A DNA stretch of 64,000 nt, from NCBI RefSeq assembly GCF_019279795.1, contig NC_056744.1, positions 1,502,899,117-1,502,963,116 on the forward strand, given 5' to 3'. Position numbers and translations under genes: made by a program. This DNA comes from Protopterus annectens. Lineage: Eukaryota > Chordata > Ceratodontiformes > Protopteridae. This document shows positions 60,458 through 64,000 of this stretch, piece after piece (the stretch's first letter is position 1; each line of letters starts with the position of its first letter). A model generated the notes under the pieces. The model saw nothing but the letters and a program-made list of their open reading frames with translations. It was not told the DNA's origin and made no database searches.

Positions 60458-60719
60458 TGTCACCGTTCTTGGTTTACAGTTGAAGATGAACAGGCGGGGT
60501 AGTTCGTTTATTTGCTTTATTACACAGAAACACATCAGGATTGATAGCAGCAGTACAAAATGTAAACAAACTGATTAACTGACAGACTACACAGACATGC
60601 ATGCTTACATCTCAACAGCTTACTACAAAATAGCAGTCAGGCTCGCACGTGCTCAGTATTTATACACTTGTGCAAGCCCATGGAAAGTTTCTTAATAGTT
60701 ACATATATAGTGATCTACA
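60458..60719 (-). repeat. 3' LTR of a Ty3/Gypsy fossil
   Basis: On the minus strand the LTR begins TGTAGATCAC directly after a polypurine tract (AAAGAGGGAAGA, 60720-60735). It contains a TATA-like GTATAAATACTGAGC and an AATAAAG-type signal, and ends at about 60458. Length is about 260 bp. The lower boundary is approximate. Confidence 0.65.
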
Positions 60720-63700
60720 TCTTCCCTCTTTAATGAATTGCCCACAATAAAGTGGCATTTGAAAAAGACATGCAATTGTACAGCACTAAGAAATGAACAC
60801 AATGTTCATGTCCAAGTTGCCATGTGTTTGGAACATGGTGTGGAAATGCAACGTGATCTAATGATATAACAATTGGAACTCGGTTTAGCATCTGGGACAG
60901 TCATTGGTGAACAGTCTGTTTTGGGATTTTTCTCAAGAACAGGGATATTTACTGGAACGCCCTCTGGAACTGGAACTTATGAGATTAAGTCTTTCTCACA
61001 GGTATGATACTGCAATACAGGCAGACACTGGGACCCAATGTTTCTGATTTTGCCTAAATTCTATTACATGTGAGTCCAAAATGTACGATCTTAGCTCTGG
61101 GCATACACTTTCATGACTCTAATCCATTCAAAACCTTTGAATGTCTGCATCCTCACTATCTCCCCTTCTTGTAATGGATTGAGTGGTTTGCTGGTCTTGT
61201 CATAATAGGACTTCTGGCATAAGCGCTTCTTTAGCAGATGGGCTTTTACTGATCTGTTGTTTTTGACGCATGGAACCAATAGATTACTACTAATTTGTAA
61301 TGTGGTTCTGGTTTATCTTGATAAAAGTCTCTGTACAGGTGAACCAAGATGTTTATCATGAGGAATATTTCTGAGATTCAAGAGATTCAGAAAAAGATAT
61401 TGTTTTGACTCCTAGTAATCTTTTCGCACTTGGAACTGCACGTTCTGCCAAACCATTTGACTGTGGGTACTCGGGGCTACTTTTAACATGAGTAAAGTCC
61501 CATTCTTAGTAAATCTTTTGAACTGTTGGCTTGTAAACCATGTTCCATTGTCAGAAGTAACTTTGTGTGGACTACCATGGACTGAGTAATGACAGTACTG
61601 GATGCTAAATTAGGAAATAGGTTAATTTAAACCAATATGAATAATAGTCTACTAACATCAAGTAATGTTGACCATTCCATTCAAAAATGTCTGCAGCTAC
61701 TATTGACCAAGGTAGTTCAGGAATCTGGTTTAGCTGAAGTGGTTCTTTCTGTTGATGTGACTTAGTACTATTACATACAAAACAAGATAAAAGTACTTTC
61801 TCAATGTCCCTTGACATAGAAGGCCGAATACTAATCCTCTTGCCCTTCTTTTGGTAGAATCAGTTCCTGGGTGGCCATGATGCAAAATAGTAATATACTC
61901 TTGTTATAAGGGTTTTGAACAGTCAGTTTTGGGCCTTTCATGATGATACCATCGTCAAAAAAATCTCATATCTGTAAGGAAAATAAGGTTGCATGTCAAC
62001 TGGTAAACAAGGTTGCTTTGACGACCATCCTCGACTGATAAAGTGGTTGAGCTTCTGAAGTACCGCATCTGTGGCTGTATGACTTCTAAGCTCATCAGGA
62101 CGTATGGAAGAAAAATTTCTCGCTTCCATGATTCAAGATCAAGTTTCTCATTTTCATGCTGTTCAATGGTATTTCTGGGTGATCTGGATAATGTATCAGC
62201 AAGATAAAGAAGTTTGCCTTTCGTGTAGACAAGATTGTACTTTTGCAATTTGAGCATCATGCATTTCAGTCTAGCTGGGGCTGTATGCATAGGCTTTGTC
62301 AGAATAGTGACTATAGGTTGGTGATTTGTTTCAGTCTGGATAGTTGTACCATAAATATAGTCCTGGAACTTCGAACATGTAAACACAATTGTCAAGAGTT
62401 CTTTCTCTGTTTGCGCATACGGGATTTTGGTTTGGGTTAGAGTTCTGGATGCATAGGCTACTGGTCTACCCTCTTGAAGAATGACTGTACCAAGACCAAA
62501 TTTCGAAGCATCACAAAAAAGAGTTACTGGTTTGTGAACAGCATAGTATCTGAGAGTTGGTGGACTGGCAATTCTCTGTGTTCTAACCATGACCCAGATA
62601 CATCTTTGCGTGTCAGCTCTCTAAGTGGTGATATAAGTTGGCTCAAGTCTGGAATGAACTTGCCTAGGTAGTTAACTATGCCAAGAAAACGTTGTAGGGC
62701 TTGAACATTGTCTGGAGCTGGCATCTCAAGGATTGCTGTTTGCTTGGAAGGATCTAGTCATAAGCTTGAACTGGTAAACAAATGACCAACATAAGTAACT
62801 TCTCATAGCCTGAACTTGCACTTCTGAGGATTCAGCTTAAGATTCACTGCACATGCTCTTTCCAGAACTGAGGTTTTTGTCATGTTCAACTTTACCATTA
62901 CCTTCTACTAGAATATCATCTACTATAATAGTACATGAATACCCAGAGATTTTTTTTTCCATTGCATGCTGGAAGATTTCACTGGCAGAATTTATCCCAA
63001 AAGTCATTCTCAAAAAATCTGTACATGCCAAAAGGAGTACTGAAAGTGGTTAGCAATGAAGATTTTCAGTCAAGCAAAATTTGCTAAAATTAACTCTTTA
63101 CATCCAAGACAGAAAAAACAGTGGCATTTGTCATAACAGCAGTGACTTCTTTGACTGCACGCATTGGCTGTTGAAGTCTTTTCAGTGCTTTGTTTAAATC
63201 TCTTGGATCAGTACATATTCTAATATCATCTGAGCTTTTCTTATGAGCTACGACCGAGGAAGATACCCGTTCCGTAGGTTCATCAGCTGGACAAAGCACA
63301 CCTTGCTGCACCATTTTTATCTAGCTCAGCCTTGACTCTGTTCTGATAACTGGGATGACTTCTGGGTCTAACTTCATGGAGTACACAAATAGGAGTTTGC
63401 CTTAAAAAAAGATCAGGTTATTTATTTATTTTATTTATTCATATAGGTAGAAAAAAATAGACTGAGCAAAATTAGAACAGTGGTCTTTCAAGCGTACATG
63501 GTGCAGTTCCTTATTAAATGAAAGTAGACCATTTTCAAACTGTCTGAGGCCTAATAATAACTGTACTTGCCTTTTGACTAAGTAAAATTGCATGTTGTAG
63601 CTGTTCCCAGCAGAGTAACATAAGCACTGCTGAGCTTTCACTTTGATTTCCTTCTCCACTGTAAGCAACAATCTTCGCACACTTTGCCAAATCAAGCTTC

Positions 63701-64000
63701 TCAGCAGCACATACTCTAGCAAATGTTTCTGTTGACATAATATTACACTTTGAGCCTATGTCATCTTTGAGCTCTGTGGATCTTTCATTTATCAAAACGG
63801 TATAAAATACTTCATTCTTTGCTCATAAATCTATTGCATTGACTCTTTCATTAAGTACAGACACACCATCAACATAAAATGTAAGGTCACAGCTTTATAT
63901 TTGATCAACTTGTATGTTTAAATGTTCTCTTTTAATAAAATGTGCCTCTTTTGTTTTACAAAGCCTTTGGAAATTATTCCACTTTTTACATCTGTGGCAT
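60720..64000 (-). mobile_element. Ty3/Gypsy retrotransposon fossil, mag-like, runs off the right edge
   Basis: Minus strand, high to low: a protease-side region (63435-63795), reverse transcriptase (about 62530-63400, with FLRMTFGINSA and the next-to-IN side phrase ALQRFLGIVNYLGKF), RNase H (about 62100-62590, FCDASKFGLGTV, YADTLSR-like LADTLSRSP) and integrase (about 61090-61820, zinc-finger tail and catalytic-core start, then the C-terminal tail near 61091-61279). Domain order is pro-RT-RH-IN as in Ty3/Gypsy. The RNase H phrases resemble the mag group. The 5' LTR, primer site and gag would lie beyond 64000. It is broken, with several disruptions, and old. No envelope gene is seen. Confidence 0.85.

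Noticed and set aside
1-64000. CRISPR array, bacterial operon or phage-like defence system
   Set aside because: No direct repeats with regular spacers, no compact co-directional genes and no ribosome-binding-site pattern; the sequence is eukaryotic repeat-rich DNA.
60458-64000. Envelope-bearing retrovirus
   Set aside because: Only protease, RT, RNase H, integrase, polypurine tract and a short LTR are seen, in Ty3/Gypsy order. Nothing envelope-like lies between integrase and LTR.

Overview
The window looks like intergenic or intronic DNA from a repeat-rich, AT-rich, non-mammalian vertebrate. The repeat mix is CR1-type LINEs, an R4/Dong-type LINE with a restriction-like endonuclease, several Penelope-like elements (PLEs), tRNA-derived SINEs with an RTE-style tail, hAT-type MITEs and Ty3/Gypsy fossils. 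This combination fits a large-genome lineage such as lungfish or an amphibian. That assignment is inference; no single-copy marker in the window fixes the species. Nothing looks bacterial, and there is no CRISPR array or operon.

Layout: 1-2462 is mostly unassigned, with tRNA-like SINE heads and a GC-rich degraded exon on the minus strand. From 2463 to 28257 two direct tandem copies of one segment (about 11.6 kb without later insertions) follow each other, at 2463-16657 and 16677-28257. Each unit holds, in order, a SINE head, LINE 3' ends, a minus-strand CR1/L2-group LINE, a plus-strand R4-type LINE carrying a SINE and a foldback hAT-type MITE, a small PLE remnant with inverted ends, and part of a CR1 5' region. 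Only unit 1 carries an extra 2.6-kb CR1 copy fused to a tRNA-like head. Unit 2 runs directly into a near full-length CR1 (5' region, ORF1 with zinc finger and esterase, ORF2 with endonuclease and reverse transcriptase) ending near 33170. That CR1 is itself split by a 621-bp hAT-type MITE.

33170-48460 holds a SINE with a perfect 16-bp target duplication, MITEs, a Ty3/Gypsy fossil (36240-38560) interrupted by a SINE and a MITE, a retroposed insert with a perfect 16-bp duplication (39138-39498), a minus-strand L1/Tx1-like LINE (about 41900-45780) and long stretches I cannot assign. 48463-52684 is bounded by 340-bp inverted arms and contains PLE endonuclease sequence, microsatellites and a 296-bp foldback insert. 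The only convincing host-gene piece is a B-box (TRIM-family) exon at 53405-53647 with all zinc ligands and a good splice donor. Two hAT-like MITEs, a SINE, a 5'-truncated minus-strand PLE (57200-59060) and a minus-strand Ty3/Gypsy fossil running off the right edge complete the window.

I found no new multi-gene system. The observations most worth a second look are the tRNA-headed CR1 with an empty site in the other duplicate, hammerhead-like motifs in the PLE ends, the shared tail of a SINE and the local CR1, an endonuclease deletion shared by both R4 copies, and the nested inverted-repeat block at 48.5-52.7 kb. All homology calls were made by eye from motifs; no database search was run.
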